Assembly: GCA_035620895.1 (NCBI GenBank)
Contig: DASPFY010000004.1
Coordinates: 124,001-188,000 of the forward strand
Direction of reading: 5' to 3'
DNA: 64,000 nt
Source of the DNA: TA-21 sp035620895
GTDB taxonomy: Archaea > Thermoproteota > Nitrososphaeria > Nitrososphaerales > Nitrososphaeraceae
Every line of letters starts with the position of its first letter. Within the stretch, counting starts at the first letter, position 1. This document shows, in pieces, positions 50,616 through 60,058 of the stretch. The notes beneath the pieces are model-generated. The model searched no databases. It was not told where the DNA came from and saw nothing but the letters and a program-made list of their open reading frames with translations. The position numbers and the translations under genes are program-made.

Positions 50616-51989
50616 ATGATGAATAAGAATATGCCACTTTTTGGTACTAACGGAATTAGAGGAGTTTTTGGTCAAGATCTTTCTCTTGAATTCTTACTGG
50701 ATATTACTCGGTCACTTGCAGCTTATTACAAAGAAGGTTCCATTTTGGTCGGTAGAGATGGTCGAAACTCAAATAATATCATGTTTAACATTGTTACTGC
50801 GATCCTAAATTCAAATGGTCTGGACACGGTGGATGCAGGTGTTTTGCCCACACCTTGTCTTCAGTATGCAACTAAAAAAAATCAATATGAAGGCGGCATT
50901 ATGATAACAGCATCACATAATCCTCCGGAATACAATGGTATAAAACCAATAGCCAATGATGGTGTAGAATTATCAAGAGAAGACGAGTTAGTGGTCGAAC
51001 AGATTTTTGAAAATAAATCGTTTATTAGTTCAAGCACATTAGGTGGTAATTTCAAGGAAGAAATGATAGTTCATGACTATATTGATGATGTTTTAAAATT
51101 AGTAAACGTGGACAAAATTAAGAAACGAAAATTCAAAGTGACTATGGATTTGGGAAATGGAGTCCAAGCCATAGTAGCACCAGAGCTGATCAAAAAACTT
51201 GGATGTACTGTAATAACAGTTAATGGAACCGTCGATGGAGATTTTCCTGGAAGAGGATCAGAGCCTACGCCATCGAACCTCAGTCTTCTAAGTTTTATTA
51301 CAAAGGAAACTAATTCTGATATTGGCGCTGCCTATGATGGAGATGGGGATAGATCCATATTTTGCGATGAACAGGGAATCGTTCATTGGGGTGACAAGAC
51401 AGGAACCTTATTGGCCAAATACTTGATCTCAGATAAACACCCGAAAGCGAAAATAGTTTGTCCAGTAAACACCACTCATATCCTGACAAAAATTGCAGAA
51501 GATAATGGTTCAGAGATTATTCATACAAAAGTTGGAAGTGTTGAGGTCTCTCGGGAAATGGTTAAGCAAGATGCTATCATAGGAATGGAGGAAAACGGGG
51601 GTTTTATGTATGGAGTATTAAATCAGGTAAGAGATGGTGCGCTGACAACCGCATTGATGTTGGATTTGTTGGCGTCAGAAGGAAAGACTCTCTCAGAACT
51701 ACTCTCTTCTCTTCCTCGAGTTTACCAATACAAGTCCAAATTTCAATGTGCTGAAATGGGGTTGATTCAAAAAGTGATGGACACATTGAAAAATCATGGT
51801 AGTCCGATGAAGATTGAAACACTTGATGGGGTGAAGATTTGGTTTGACGAAGAAAGCTGGTTGATGCTTCGCCCCAGTGGTACTGAACCTTTAATCAGAA
51901 TTTATGGAGAATCTACTGACGAATTACTCATTAATTCCAAAGTTAATGAATACACACGACTAGTTAAGGAAACTCTAGGTGAAAAATAA
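50616..51989 (+). CDS. glmM: Phosphoglucosamine mutase / phosphomannomutase family
   Basis: This alpha-D-phosphohexomutase of 457 residues interconverts sugar 6- and 1-phosphates. The phosphoserine is Ser100 in MITASHNPPEYNG, the metal loop is DGDGDRS and the sugar-specificity loop ENGGFMYG matches the GlmM/archaeal group. FGTNGIRGVFG opens the protein. A phosphate-binding LRPSGTEPLIRIYGES is near the end. It may feed UDP-GlcNAc for glycosylation. The ATG at 50616 is followed by another ATG. Confidence 0.9.
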   Translation: MMNKNMPLFGTNGIRGVFGQDLSLEFLLDITRSLAAYYKEGSILVGRDGRNSNNIMFNIVTAILNSNGLDTVDAGVLPTPCLQYATKKNQYEGGIMITASHNPPEYNGIKPIANDGVELSREDELVVEQIFENKSFISSSTLGGNFKEEMIVHDYIDDVLKLVNVDKIKKRKFKVTMDLGNGVQAIVAPELIKKLGCTVITVNGTVDGDFPGRGSEPTPSNLSLLSFITKETNSDIGAAYDGDGDRSIFCDEQGIVHWGDKTGTLLAKYLISDKHPKAKIVCPVNTTHILTKIAEDNGSEIIHTKVGSVEVSREMVKQDAIIGMEENGGFMYGVLNQVRDGALTTALMLDLLASEGKTLSELLSSLPRVYQYKSKFQCAEMGLIQKVMDTLKNHGSPMKIETLDGVKIWFDEESWLMLRPSGTEPLIRIYGESTDELLINSKVNEYTRLVKETLGEK

Positions 51990-52072
51990 TATTTTGCTCG
52001 GGAACATTTTTAATACTCCTCTACTTTTATTCAGTAGATTAAAGATGATCCCAATGGGTGATGGATTATAAA

Positions 52073-52453
52073 ATGAGTAAACCGTTTTATGTAAAATTTG
52101 AAACTCCAAAAGATCTTGTGAATGCAGTGTATGAGGCAGTTAGAGTGGCCAAACAAAGCGGAAGTGTTAGAAAAGGAACCAATGAAACCACAAAGGCAAT
52201 AGAAAGAGGAATTGGCAAACTGGTGGTAATAGCTGAGGATGTTCAACCCCCGGAGGTCGTCGCACATATCCCTATTATATGTGAAGAGCGGAACACTCCG
52301 TACATTTTTGTACCAAGTAAGCAACAATTAGGAGAATCACTGGGAATTGAAGTTGGGTCTGCTGCAGCAACAATAATTGATGCAGGTGAAGGTCAACATA
52401 TTGTTGACCAGGTAGTTGGATCATTATCTAGTATTAAAGACAAGAAGGAGTGA
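52073..52453 (+). CDS. rpl7ae: Large ribosomal subunit protein L7Ae
   Basis: L7Ae binds kink-turns in rRNA, C/D and H/ACA guide RNAs and RNase P. The family core is visible: KGTNETTKAIERGIGKLVVIAEDVQPPEVVAHIPIICEE and YIFVPSKQQLGESLGIEVG. The start ATG 52073 is chosen over an upstream GTG (52058) because GGTGAT (52057-52062) is placed as a Shine-Dalgarno ten bases before it, and MSKPFYVKFETP fits the family. It opens the L7Ae-S28e-L24e-ndk-aIF5B operon. Confidence 0.94.
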   Translation: MSKPFYVKFETPKDLVNAVYEAVRVAKQSGSVRKGTNETTKAIERGIGKLVVIAEDVQPPEVVAHIPIICEERNTPYIFVPSKQQLGESLGIEVGSAAATIIDAGEGQHIVDQVVGSLSSIKDKKE

Positions 52454-52461
52454 TATTATTA

Positions 52462-52677
52462 TTGAGTAAAGCTGCAGAAGTAAGAGTAACCCCAGCAGAA
52501 GTTATCCAAATAGTTGGTAGAACAGGCATTGCCGGCGAAGTAATCCAAGTAAGGGTAAAGGTTTTAGAAGGAAAGGACAAAGGTCGAATTCTTACTAGAA
52601 ATGTTAAAGGTTCCGTTAGAATGAAAGATATCCTCATGCTGAGAGAGACTGAAAGAGAAGCTAGGAAGATAAAATAG
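52462..52677 (+). CDS. rps28e: Small ribosomal subunit protein S28e
   Basis: The 71-residue protein matches S28e (VIQIVGRTGIAGEVIQVRVKVLEG, ILTRNVKGSVRMKDILMLRETEREAR). The TTG at 52462 is chosen because GGAGTGAT ends seven bases before it and MSKAAEVRVTPAEV is the expected N-terminus; an upstream start at 52450 would add four residues. It is the second gene of the operon. Confidence 0.94.
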   Translation: MSKAAEVRVTPAEVIQIVGRTGIAGEVIQVRVKVLEGKDKGRILTRNVKGSVRMKDILMLRETEREARKIK

Positions 52678-52686
52678 TGTTGTCAA

Positions 52687-52896
52687 ATGAGTAAAGCAGC
52701 CACTTCTCTTCGTAATTGTTTCTTTTGTGGGAAACATATACCCATACATGAAGGTATGATGTTGATAAAAAACGATGGATCTATTCAATGGACTTGTTCC
52801 CCAAAGTGTAAGAAAAACATGAAGTTAAAACGTGATCCAAGAAAATTCAAGTGGACACGTAAGTACGTCAAAGGCGGAATTAAAGTTAAAAAATAG
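52687..52896 (+). CDS. rpl24e: Large ribosomal subunit protein L24e
   Basis: The 69-residue protein has the L24e zinc finger RNCFFCGKHIPIHEGMM...CSPKCKKN, with Cys pairs CxxC and CSPKC, and a basic C-terminus. ATG 52687 begins it, ten bases after S28e. It is followed by ndk, as in many archaea. Confidence 0.95.
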   Translation: MSKAATSLRNCFFCGKHIPIHEGMMLIKNDGSIQWTCSPKCKKNMKLKRDPRKFKWTRKYVKGGIKVKK

Positions 52897-52901
52897 GAAC
52901 A

Positions 52902-53312
52902 ATGATGTCTAAATTAGAACAAACCCTCATTGTTGTAAAGCCTGATGGCTTTAAAAAGGGGCTGGTTGGAAAAATTATTTCAAGGTTTGAAGAGAAAGGC
53001 TTCCAGATAGTGAGTCTCAAATCATTTCAATTTGATGAAAACACAGCAAGAAAGTTTTATGAGGTGCACAAAGACAAGCATTTTTTTAATGAGCTGGTTT
53101 CATTCATTTGTTCTGGCAAGACTGTTGGGTGTATATTAGAAGGAACCAATGCAATTTCAACTGTAAGATTAATGGTTGGAAACACCAAGTCAACAGAAGC
53201 CCTGCCAGGAACTATCAGAGGAGATTTTGGGATAGGCTTTACTGACAACATAATACATGCTTCTGACTCGGCTGAAAGCTTCATAAAAGAGTGTAAAATC
53301 CTTTTTAATTAA
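52902..53312 (+). CDS. ndk: Nucleoside diphosphate kinase
   Basis: Ndk equalises NTP pools by phosphate transfer through a histidine. Active-site His119 is in FTDNIIHASDS. Other motifs are TLIVVKPDGFKKGLVGKII and TNAISTVRLMVGNT. The 136-residue length is normal. The gene ends directly at the GTG of aIF5B (TAAGTG), giving tight coupling. A second ATG directly follows the first. Confidence 0.96.
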   Translation: MMSKLEQTLIVVKPDGFKKGLVGKIISRFEEKGFQIVSLKSFQFDENTARKFYEVHKDKHFFNELVSFICSGKTVGCILEGTNAISTVRLMVGNTKSTEALPGTIRGDFGIGFTDNIIHASDSAESFIKECKILFN

Positions 53313-55097
53313 GTGGAACTTCGCCAACCAGTCGTAGTAGTTTTGGGTCATGTAGATTCTGGTAAAACATCGCTACTTGATAAGATTCGTGGAACAGCAG
53401 TTCAATCCAGAGAAGTAGGTGGGATAACGCAGCATATTGGTGCAAGTTATTTCCCAATTGAGACGATCAAAGAAATTACTGGAAAATTATTTGATAAATT
53501 ATCAAAGTCAGAGAATCCTGTTCCCGGTTTACTTGTAATTGATACTCCCGGTCACGAAATCTTTGCAAATCTTCGCATGAGAGGTGGTTCGGCTGCAGAT
53601 ATTGCAATAGTGGTGGTAGACGTAAATAAAGGACTTGAAGCCCAAACAATTGAAAGTTTGGATATATTAAAAAATAGAAAAGTACCCTTTGTGATTGCAC
53701 TTAATAAGATAGACCAATTATCTGGCTGGAAAAAAAACAGCTCTATTCTAATTGCGGATCAATTGAAAATACAAGACTCAACAATTCTGTCGTTTCTGGA
53801 TGAAAAAGTTTACACAGTGGTTGGTGCTCTGTCTCGATTAGGATATAGTTCTGAGGCATTTTGGCGTGTCAAAGATTTTACTAAGGAACTTGCGATCGTT
53901 CCGGTAAGTGCTACAAAAGGAACTGGTATACCAGAGCTACTCGCCGTTCTTGTTGGATTGACTCAACAATATATGTCAAAAAGATTAGAACGTCATGAAA
54001 CCGAAGTAAAGGGAATTGTTCTAGAAGTTAATGATGAAATTGGACTAGGACCAGCAGCAAATATTATCCTTCTAGATGGTACCCTAAAACAAGGGGATAG
54101 AATTGTAGTTGGTAAAAAAGATAGTATTACCACTACCAAAATCAAGGCTTTATTGTTGCCAAAACCGCTCGATGAGATGAGGGATCCAAGGGATAAATTC
54201 AGACATGTTGACAAGGTTATTGCAGCTGCGGGGTTAAAAATCACTTCTCCCGACCTTGAAGGGGTCCTTGCTGGAAGTCCGCTCTATGTTGTCAAAAATC
54301 CAGACGATGAAGAAATGCTAAGATCTAGTGTTGAATCTGAGATAAGATCAGCAATAATACAGACAGAATCAAATGGGATAATTCTAAGATGCGATACGAT
54401 AGGATCTATCGAAGCTATTACTGAACTGTTGAAAAAGGAAAATATTCCAATTAGATCTGCGGATCTAGGTAACATTATACGCAGAGATATTCTTTCTGCT
54501 TCTGCGGTTAGGGAAAAAGATCGTTACCTTGGAGTAGTGCTAGGATTCAATGTAAAGGTCCTTGAAGATGCAGAGAAGGAAGCATTTGAAAGAAAAATAA
54601 AAATTTTCAATGAAAAAATAATATATAATTTAGTAAGAAGTTACTCAGAATGGGTAACATATGAAAAGGTTCATGAGGATTCAATTATATTTAATGAAAT
54701 ACCGCCAATCTGTAAATTTCAATTCTTGAAAGGTTATGTTTTCAGAAGAAATAACCCTGCGGTATTTGGTGCTGAAATTTTGATCGGTAAACTGAGACAA
54801 AAGATTTCTGTGATGAATGAAAAAGGTAAGAAAATAGGAGTAATACATCAAATACAAAATGAAGGTAAAAATCTCGAAGTTGCAGATAAAGGAACGCAGG
54901 TTGCACTCTCCATAAAAGAACCTACTGTAGGTAGACAGATAAACGAAGGCGATATATTTTATACTGACCTTAATAGCAAGGAAGCAAGAATTTTACTAGA
55001 AAGATTCGCAGATAGGTTTAATGAAGAAGAACATCAAGTATTTAATTTCATATTGTCCAAGAAACGCGAAGTAGATCCTGCGTTTGGATATATATGA
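53313..55097 (+). CDS. infB: Translation initiation factor aIF5B
   Basis: This GTPase joins the large ribosomal subunit and delivers initiator tRNA. The G1 motif is VVVLGHVDSGKTSLLDKIRGT, the switch region GGITQHIGASYFP, G3 DTPGHEIF and G4 NKIDQLSG. Domain II (VKGIVLEVNDEIGLGPAANIIL) and domains III-IV follow. The archaeal length near 595 residues lacks the long eukaryotic N-terminus. The start GTG at 53313 immediately follows the ndk stop codon. Confidence 0.96.
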   Translation: MELRQPVVVVLGHVDSGKTSLLDKIRGTAVQSREVGGITQHIGASYFPIETIKEITGKLFDKLSKSENPVPGLLVIDTPGHEIFANLRMRGGSAADIAIVVVDVNKGLEAQTIESLDILKNRKVPFVIALNKIDQLSGWKKNSSILIADQLKIQDSTILSFLDEKVYTVVGALSRLGYSSEAFWRVKDFTKELAIVPVSATKGTGIPELLAVLVGLTQQYMSKRLERHETEVKGIVLEVNDEIGLGPAANIILLDGTLKQGDRIVVGKKDSITTTKIKALLLPKPLDEMRDPRDKFRHVDKVIAAAGLKITSPDLEGVLAGSPLYVVKNPDDEEMLRSSVESEIRSAIIQTESNGIILRCDTIGSIEAITELLKKENIPIRSADLGNIIRRDILSASAVREKDRYLGVVLGFNVKVLEDAEKEAFERKIKIFNEKIIYNLVRSYSEWVTYEKVHEDSIIFNEIPPICKFQFLKGYVFRRNNPAVFGAEILIGKLRQKISVMNEKGKKIGVIHQIQNEGKNLEVADKGTQVALSIKEPTVGRQINEGDIFYTDLNSKEARILLERFADRFNEEEHQVFNFILSKKREVDPAFGYI

Positions 55098-55137
55098 AAT
55101 AAGGTTCTTTACAACTAGTTTCCTGCGTTTAGTTCTC

Positions 55138-55476
55138 TTACTGGTACTTTTCCAATAATCCTTCTAGTCCTTTTTCACCAACTGCGCCGACAGCTTTTTC
55201 GACAAGTTTTCCATTCATAAAGACAATGAACGTGGGGATTGCATAAACGTCAAATCTCATTGCGACTCCCTGATTATCATCTACATTTAGTCTGCCAAAA
55301 ATAACTTTTTCTTCATATTTTTTTGCGAGCTTGTCGAAGATTGGAAGCATGAACTGACATGGGCCACACCATGTTGCCCAAAAATCAACAAGAACCGGTT
55401 TATTACCACCGATAACTTCGTCAAAGTTCTTTTCAGACAATTCAACTAGTGCAGGTTTATTGGGATTTGAACTCAT
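55138..55476 (-). CDS. trx: Thioredoxin
   Basis: The 112-residue protein has the active site WCGPC (Cys37, Cys40) in DFWATWCGPCQFMLPIF, the cis-proline region IPTFIVF and a typical C-terminal helix. It acts as a general disulfide reductase. The TATA-like TTTAAATA about 30 bases upstream of the ATG (55502-55510) suggests a leaderless transcript. Confidence 0.95.
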   Translation of the reverse strand: MSSNPNKPALVELSEKNFDEVIGGNKPVLVDFWATWCGPCQFMLPIFDKLAKKYEEKVIFGRLNVDDNQGVAMRFDVYAIPTFIVFMNGKLVEKAVGAVGEKGLEGLLEKYQ

Positions 55477-55501
55477 TGTTACAATTTATGATCGGAATTG
55501 A

Positions 55502-55510
55502 TATTTAAAT
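55502..55510 (-). promoter_or_regulatory. Probable TATA box of thioredoxin
   Basis: The minus strand reads ATTTAAATA about 30 bases before the ATG at 55476. This distance fits a near-leaderless transcript. Confidence 0.4.
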
Positions 55511-55605
55511 CTTGTAATGCACTGATTTTCAAAATCAAAAGTTGTTAGATAGTCACCTAGAATCAAAGCTCTCTAATCAAAATATCTTGAATCTAGTTTT
55601 ATTGG

Positions 55606-56076
55606 TTAGAGATCTAGTATGAATCTGACTTTGTACTGATCATCTTCCTGGAGAACTTGCATTTCATGATAGGTAATGCCCTTTATCTCAGTCTTGTAAT
55701 TATGTTTTGATAGATCTATTGATTCAGCCATACCCCATGCAGTCAGACGATATTTTGTATCCAGCTTGGAGATCTCTATTTCGAAACTTGATATTACTTG
55801 ATTATCTATTGAAATAAGTAAAAGCACTTTTTCTAGCCAGTTGAATAATAATTCTAGATAATCTTCACCTTCTACCTGGAAATCAGTCCTGCTTGTTCCT
55901 CTGACATTCTTGATTTCAAACATTACATTAATTGTAGCTGTGGCGGCGTAGCAAAAAGCTTCTTCTAAACTATCGCCCCATGCCTCGATGTATGCGTCTG
56001 TTATGTGCTCAAGATATTTGAAACCACCAGACAATAATCTTTGTTTTTGTCCAGGTTTTATTATAACTAATCGCAA
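55606..56076 (-). CDS. Archease family protein
   Basis: Archease activates the tRNA/RNA ligase RtcB by promoting guanylylation. The 156-residue protein has the family pattern FKYLEHITDAYIEAWGDSLEEAF at the start and LELLFNWLEKVLLLIS, and ends in ITYHEMQVLQEDDQYKVRFILDL. The start used is TTG at 56076; another TTG at 56034, closer to the conserved region, is a real alternative and would leave room for a promoter opposite hisS. No rtcB is in the window. Two tRNA genes here carry introns and would need splicing ligation. Confidence 0.87.
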   Translation of the reverse strand: MRLVIIKPGQKQRLLSGGFKYLEHITDAYIEAWGDSLEEAFCYAATATINVMFEIKNVRGTSRTDFQVEGEDYLELLFNWLEKVLLLISIDNQVISSFEIEISKLDTKYRLTAWGMAESIDLSKHNYKTEIKGITYHEMQVLQEDDQYKVRFILDL

Positions 56077-56102
56077 AATCTAAATGATCACTCACGATCC
56101 TC

Positions 56103-57374
56103 ATGATTGTGAAGTTAGAGCTTCCGAGAGGAATGAGGGATTTGCCATATGAGGAATTAAGAAATATTTCCTTTATCAGAGACAAATTTGTCGAAACTGC
56201 AGAAATCTTTGATTTTAAACAAATTGAACCATCACCTTTGGAACTACTATCTACTCTTGAAGCGAAAAGTGGGCCATCAATAATTCAAGAAACATATAGT
56301 TTTAGGGATAAAGGAGGCAGAGACGTTGCATTACGGTTTGATCTAACTATTGGACTGTCAAGATTTGTTTCTATGCGTAGAGATCTTAAACTTCCGGCAA
56401 AATTATCGTCATTTGGAGGTGTCTGGCGTTATGACGAGCCACAACTTGGGAGGTATAGATATTTTCATCAATGGGACGTTGAAATATTTGGATCCCCGGA
56501 TGTAGATGCCGACGCAGAAGTGATAGACTTTGTTTCATCATTTTTGAATAAATTGAAAATTGATTTTGTTATCTTGATAAATCACAGATCAATACTAGAA
56601 GAGTATCTCTCAAAATATCTAGACATATCAAGTAATTCTGTCAGGAGTGAGATGATGAGGGCTATTGATAAGTTATCTAAAAAAAGTTCAGAACAAATCA
56701 TTAATGAATATGCGGGAAAGCTTGACTCTATTAAATTGCAAAAATTTATCAAATTTGTTTCCGTTACCGATCGACCAGATAAAATATTAGATAATGGCAA
56801 GTTAATGGAATCTAAATCATCAAGCAAACTACAGGAGTTGATTGATTCCCTAAAATCTAGACGGGTAAAAAACGTGATGGTAGACCTTAGGATTGTACGT
56901 GGTCTTGATTATTATTCCGGGTTGGTATTTGAAGCTAAAGAACCTTCTTCACAAGTCGGATCACTAGTAGGCGGTGGTAGATATGACAAATTAACAGAGG
57001 CATTTGGCAGAAAGGATTTGTTTGCAACAGGTGCTGCAGGAGGAGTGGAAAGGATATTATCTGCAATTAAAGACAAATCTACCAAAATATTAAAAAAACC
57101 ACTGATTTATGTCGCATATAACTCGAAGAAAGAAAAAAAATATGCGTTAGAAATAGTTTCAATTTTAAGAGATCTCGGATATTCTACTGACTATGATATA
57201 AACGGAAGGACCATCAGTAAACAGTTTCATGAGGCATCCTTAAAGAATGCACTCGCAATCATAATAGTGAGCCTTGACGAATTCAAAAAAGGGCTTGTTA
57301 CCATTAAAACGGGATTAAAGGAACAAAAGCAAAGTATTACAGAAATTGCAAAATACTTGGACCAGATGATTTAA
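56103..57374 (+). CDS. hisS: Histidyl-tRNA synthetase
   Basis: HisS is a class II aminoacyl-tRNA synthetase. Motif 2 is GVWRYDEPQLGRYRYFHQWDVEIFG, the histidine-binding stretch VRGLDYYSGLVFEA and motif 3 GGGRYDKLTEAFG, and a C-terminal anticodon-binding domain follows. The length of 423 residues is normal. ATG 56103 starts the conserved LPRGMRDL motif seven codons later. Divergent from archease with 26 bases between starts. Confidence 0.95.
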   Translation: MIVKLELPRGMRDLPYEELRNISFIRDKFVETAEIFDFKQIEPSPLELLSTLEAKSGPSIIQETYSFRDKGGRDVALRFDLTIGLSRFVSMRRDLKLPAKLSSFGGVWRYDEPQLGRYRYFHQWDVEIFGSPDVDADAEVIDFVSSFLNKLKIDFVILINHRSILEEYLSKYLDISSNSVRSEMMRAIDKLSKKSSEQIINEYAGKLDSIKLQKFIKFVSVTDRPDKILDNGKLMESKSSSKLQELIDSLKSRRVKNVMVDLRIVRGLDYYSGLVFEAKEPSSQVGSLVGGGRYDKLTEAFGRKDLFATGAAGGVERILSAIKDKSTKILKKPLIYVAYNSKKEKKYALEIVSILRDLGYSTDYDINGRTISKQFHEASLKNALAIIIVSLDEFKKGLVTIKTGLKEQKQSITEIAKYLDQMI

Positions 57375-57416
57375 AGTTCTTCAATTAGTTATTCGTGTAA
57401 TTGTCTATTATTTTCG

Positions 57417-57674
57417 CTAAATCTTAATCATCCGGATATTCTTCATCTTTATCATACCGTTTTCCTTCTTATCATATACGATTCTCACTACCAAATCCGG
57501 TGGGTCATAGCTAACATACAGATCATCTATTTCGAGTATCTGGATGTCGTGCCCTAACATTATCTGTGACTCATTTATGCCATTTTCTATCAATTTCTTT
57601 TTTGCGGCTTCTGCAATGCCATCATCTGAAGTATTGGTTGTCAAAAGAACTTTTCCGGTACAATTCAGGGTCAT
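57417..57674 (-). CDS. Small hypothetical protein
   Basis: This 85-residue protein has an alpha/beta mix: MTLNCTGKVLLTTNTSDDGIAEAAKKKLIENGINE is followed by QIMLGHDIQILEIDDLYVSYDPPDLVVRIVYDKK. I recognise no family. The coding-like composition and length suggest a real gene, with ATG at 57674. It is convergent with hisS, 42 bases from its stop. Confidence 0.55.
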   Translation of the reverse strand: MTLNCTGKVLLTTNTSDDGIAEAAKKKLIENGINESQIMLGHDIQILEIDDLYVSYDPPDLVVRIVYDKKENGMIKMKNIRMIKI

Positions 57675-57815
57675 CTTTAATGAAAAAATGGTTCCTCACA
57701 AATAAACTGTGTCTTCCTTCATATTTCATTTTTAATTTTTTTATCCCAATAAAAAAAGAATAATATATTTACTATTTGAGAGTCGTATGTACTGCAGATG
57801 TACTAGAAGATTCGT

Positions 57816-58520
57816 TTACTGCACATTAATTTTAAAATTAGCCTCTCTAGGAGGGTCGAATTTTGGTGGTGGACCTTCATTACCCTTAAGCAAATCGACC
57901 ACCTTCATATCTATATTATGTTCACCTTTAGGCAAATCATGCAAGAATAAGAAATACCCGGTAGCAATTCCTCTATACGTGCCAGGTTGAATTTTTCCAA
58001 AGAAGGCTACAGGATTTTACGGATACGTAACATTAAAAAAGTCAGTCTTAACTGGCGAGCCATTAATATCTACTTTTTTACCATCAACAGTAACCTGAAT
58101 ATTACTTGTAGGCGTTAAAATATTATCTGCGCACTGGGTCAATTCTGTATCCGATACCGGACCTTCAGTGCCTCTGTCGCACATAGTCGTCGTTAATGGG
58201 AGTAGAATAGCGTTACCAGAGGGAACATCGCAAGTTACGCTTATCTTCCCCTTACCAGGAAGAATATCTGGTAGAAACCATACAGGGTCATTCTGCATGA
58301 CAGAGCATCTTTTAGAATCAGAGTAATTATTTGTCGGGTGTAGATCATTAGGGATGCTCAGCCACCATGTCCACCATTTTCCAATCTATTTTGGGTATGG
58401 ACTTTGATATGGTGAAGATTCGCTAGAAAATACCCCATAGTTCGTGCCGGCTGCAGTATCTATCGTATACGAAAGGATTAAGACGGATGTCAGCACAAAT
58501 ATAATACGAATAGCAGACAA
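57816..58520 (-). pseudogene. Secreted protein gene disrupted by two in-frame stop codons
   Basis: On the minus strand a 235-codon frame runs from a TTG at 58520 to a TAA at 57816, broken only by TAG (58386-58388) and TAA (58017-58019). The start encodes a signal peptide (MSAIRIIFVLTSVLILSYTI, cleavage near AAG). The second part includes IGKWWTWWLSIPNDLHP and NDPVWFLPDILPGKGKISV, and the third GKIQPGTYRGIATGYFLFLHD. Protein-like sequence continues unbroken in the same frame across both stops, with no insertion or deletion, so two point mutations in an exported protein gene are the simplest reading. The family is not recognised. Confidence 0.8.
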
Positions 58521-58681
58521 TCAGAATCAACAAAGTATGTCCTGGTTTTAATACTTTTTTTACCAATCTCGGATGGCAATTTAATTTAGTTTGCGGGCAA
58601 CAATGACGTTTATTATTATTTATTATTACTAACTATTCGTAAAAATTAAAAATACGGCATAAGACTCAACTTATTGATAAC

Positions 58682-60058
58682 TTGCGGTCATATCTTTCAA
58701 TACTCTTTAGTTCATCTATTATTATTATTGTTGCTTTTGCAGTTGTTGTGCTTCAAGTAATTGACAGGACCGCTGGAGAAACTCTGACTTCAACCGGAGG
58801 TTCCATTTCTCAGGTCATGATAATTTATTCTATTATAACGGTAATATCGTTGATTGTCCAAAATTTCCTTCTTGTCGTTTGTGCAAAGACGGCATTTGGA
58901 GTAAAGAAAACAAATTCCCATTCCCGATCAGGCACAATAATTACCTATTTGTATCTAGTGTCCCACATTACGACAATAGTCCTTATTGCTTATTTGCTTT
59001 GGGACCAACTTGCCTTTTCTACTTATCCTATTATCTTATCCCAAACGATAGTCGCGGCAAGTCTTATGATATCTGCTATAACTCTGGCTTCAGTGTCAGT
59101 TACATTCGTCAAATCCTATTCATCTCACAGGAATAAGATAGTGGGAGTATATGCTTTGGCTATGATTGCCCTTTCAGCACAATTAATTAGCGCCTTTTTC
59201 TATGTTGAGATCAGTCTATCTAGCAAGCCTGAATACATAACTCCGGATAGGAATCCATGGGCGACTTATAACTACAATGCTCTACAAAGCAAAGCGTTAT
59301 CCATTTACGAGGTAAATAAGGCTATATCTTTTATTGCATTATGGGTAGCCTCTGTGTTCCTTACGAAACAATATGCCCAGAAGATGTCGAAAACAAAATA
59401 TTGGATAATAGTGAGTATTCCAGTAGCCTACTTTCTATTTCAATATTCTCCAATATTGCTAACACAAACTGGAACACTGAGTTCTCTTATTATGCAAGAA
59501 GACCCGATTTACCTATATTTTTATACTTTTGTCTTGAACACAGTCAGTGTAGGAGCAGGCATTTTATTTGGAATTTCGTTTTTTATTGTTTCTAGGTCAT
59601 TAACATACAAGCAGTTAAAATTTTATCTTATAATATCAGGCGCTGGAATCATGATTGTCTTTAGTAACAGCCTATCAACAATCTTAACTTTAGTTCCCTT
59701 TCCTGCATGGTCTATTGCTTCACTTTCATTTATCTTACCTGCTTCATTTCTCCTATTGATAGGTCTTGATATCACAATATACCATATTGCGAGGGACAAG
59801 TCTATACGGGGGTTTCTATACAATTACAAAGACCAGTTTGAACTCTTCAGAGCATTGGGCTCTGCAGAGTCATTCAAAGTTGTTGAGCGAAACGTTGAAA
59901 TCGTAAGTAAAAAAATCGTTGACGAGTTAGAAACCGAAACATTGTTTAAACCGACCTTAGAATCGGAAGAAACTAAAAGATATGTCAAGCAAGTAATAAC
60001 AGAAATAAAAGAATCTCGAACAACTAGAAATAATAATAGAAATAATAATTCAAAATAA
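58682..60058 (+). CDS. Multi-pass membrane protein with cytoplasmic C-terminal tail
   Basis: This 458-residue protein has about ten hydrophobic segments from residue 5 to about 370 (for example LSILFSSSIIIIVAFAVVV, ALIGLDITIY-like LLLIGLDITIY near 360), then a soluble tail with a helical part (YNYKDQFELFRALGSAESFKVV) and a basic, Asn/Arg-rich end (TRNNNRNNNSK). I do not recognise a transporter family; it looks like one of the multi-copy membrane proteins of Nitrososphaeria. The start is TTG at 58682. Confidence 0.72.
   Translation: MRSYLSILFSSSIIIIVAFAVVVLQVIDRTAGETLTSTGGSISQVMIIYSIITVISLIVQNFLLVVCAKTAFGVKKTNSHSRSGTIITYLYLVSHITTIVLIAYLLWDQLAFSTYPIILSQTIVAASLMISAITLASVSVTFVKSYSSHRNKIVGVYALAMIALSAQLISAFFYVEISLSSKPEYITPDRNPWATYNYNALQSKALSIYEVNKAISFIALWVASVFLTKQYAQKMSKTKYWIIVSIPVAYFLFQYSPILLTQTGTLSSLIMQEDPIYLYFYTFVLNTVSVGAGILFGISFFIVSRSLTYKQLKFYLIISGAGIMIVFSNSLSTILTLVPFPAWSIASLSFILPASFLLLIGLDITIYHIARDKSIRGFLYNYKDQFELFRALGSAESFKVVERNVEIVSKKIVDELETETLFKPTLESEETKRYVKQVITEIKESRTTRNNNRNNNSK

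Noticed and set aside
58017..58298. A 93-residue stand-alone ORF with cysteines
   Set aside because: It is the middle third of a longer frame with the same reading phase on both sides; treated as part of the two-stop pseudogene.
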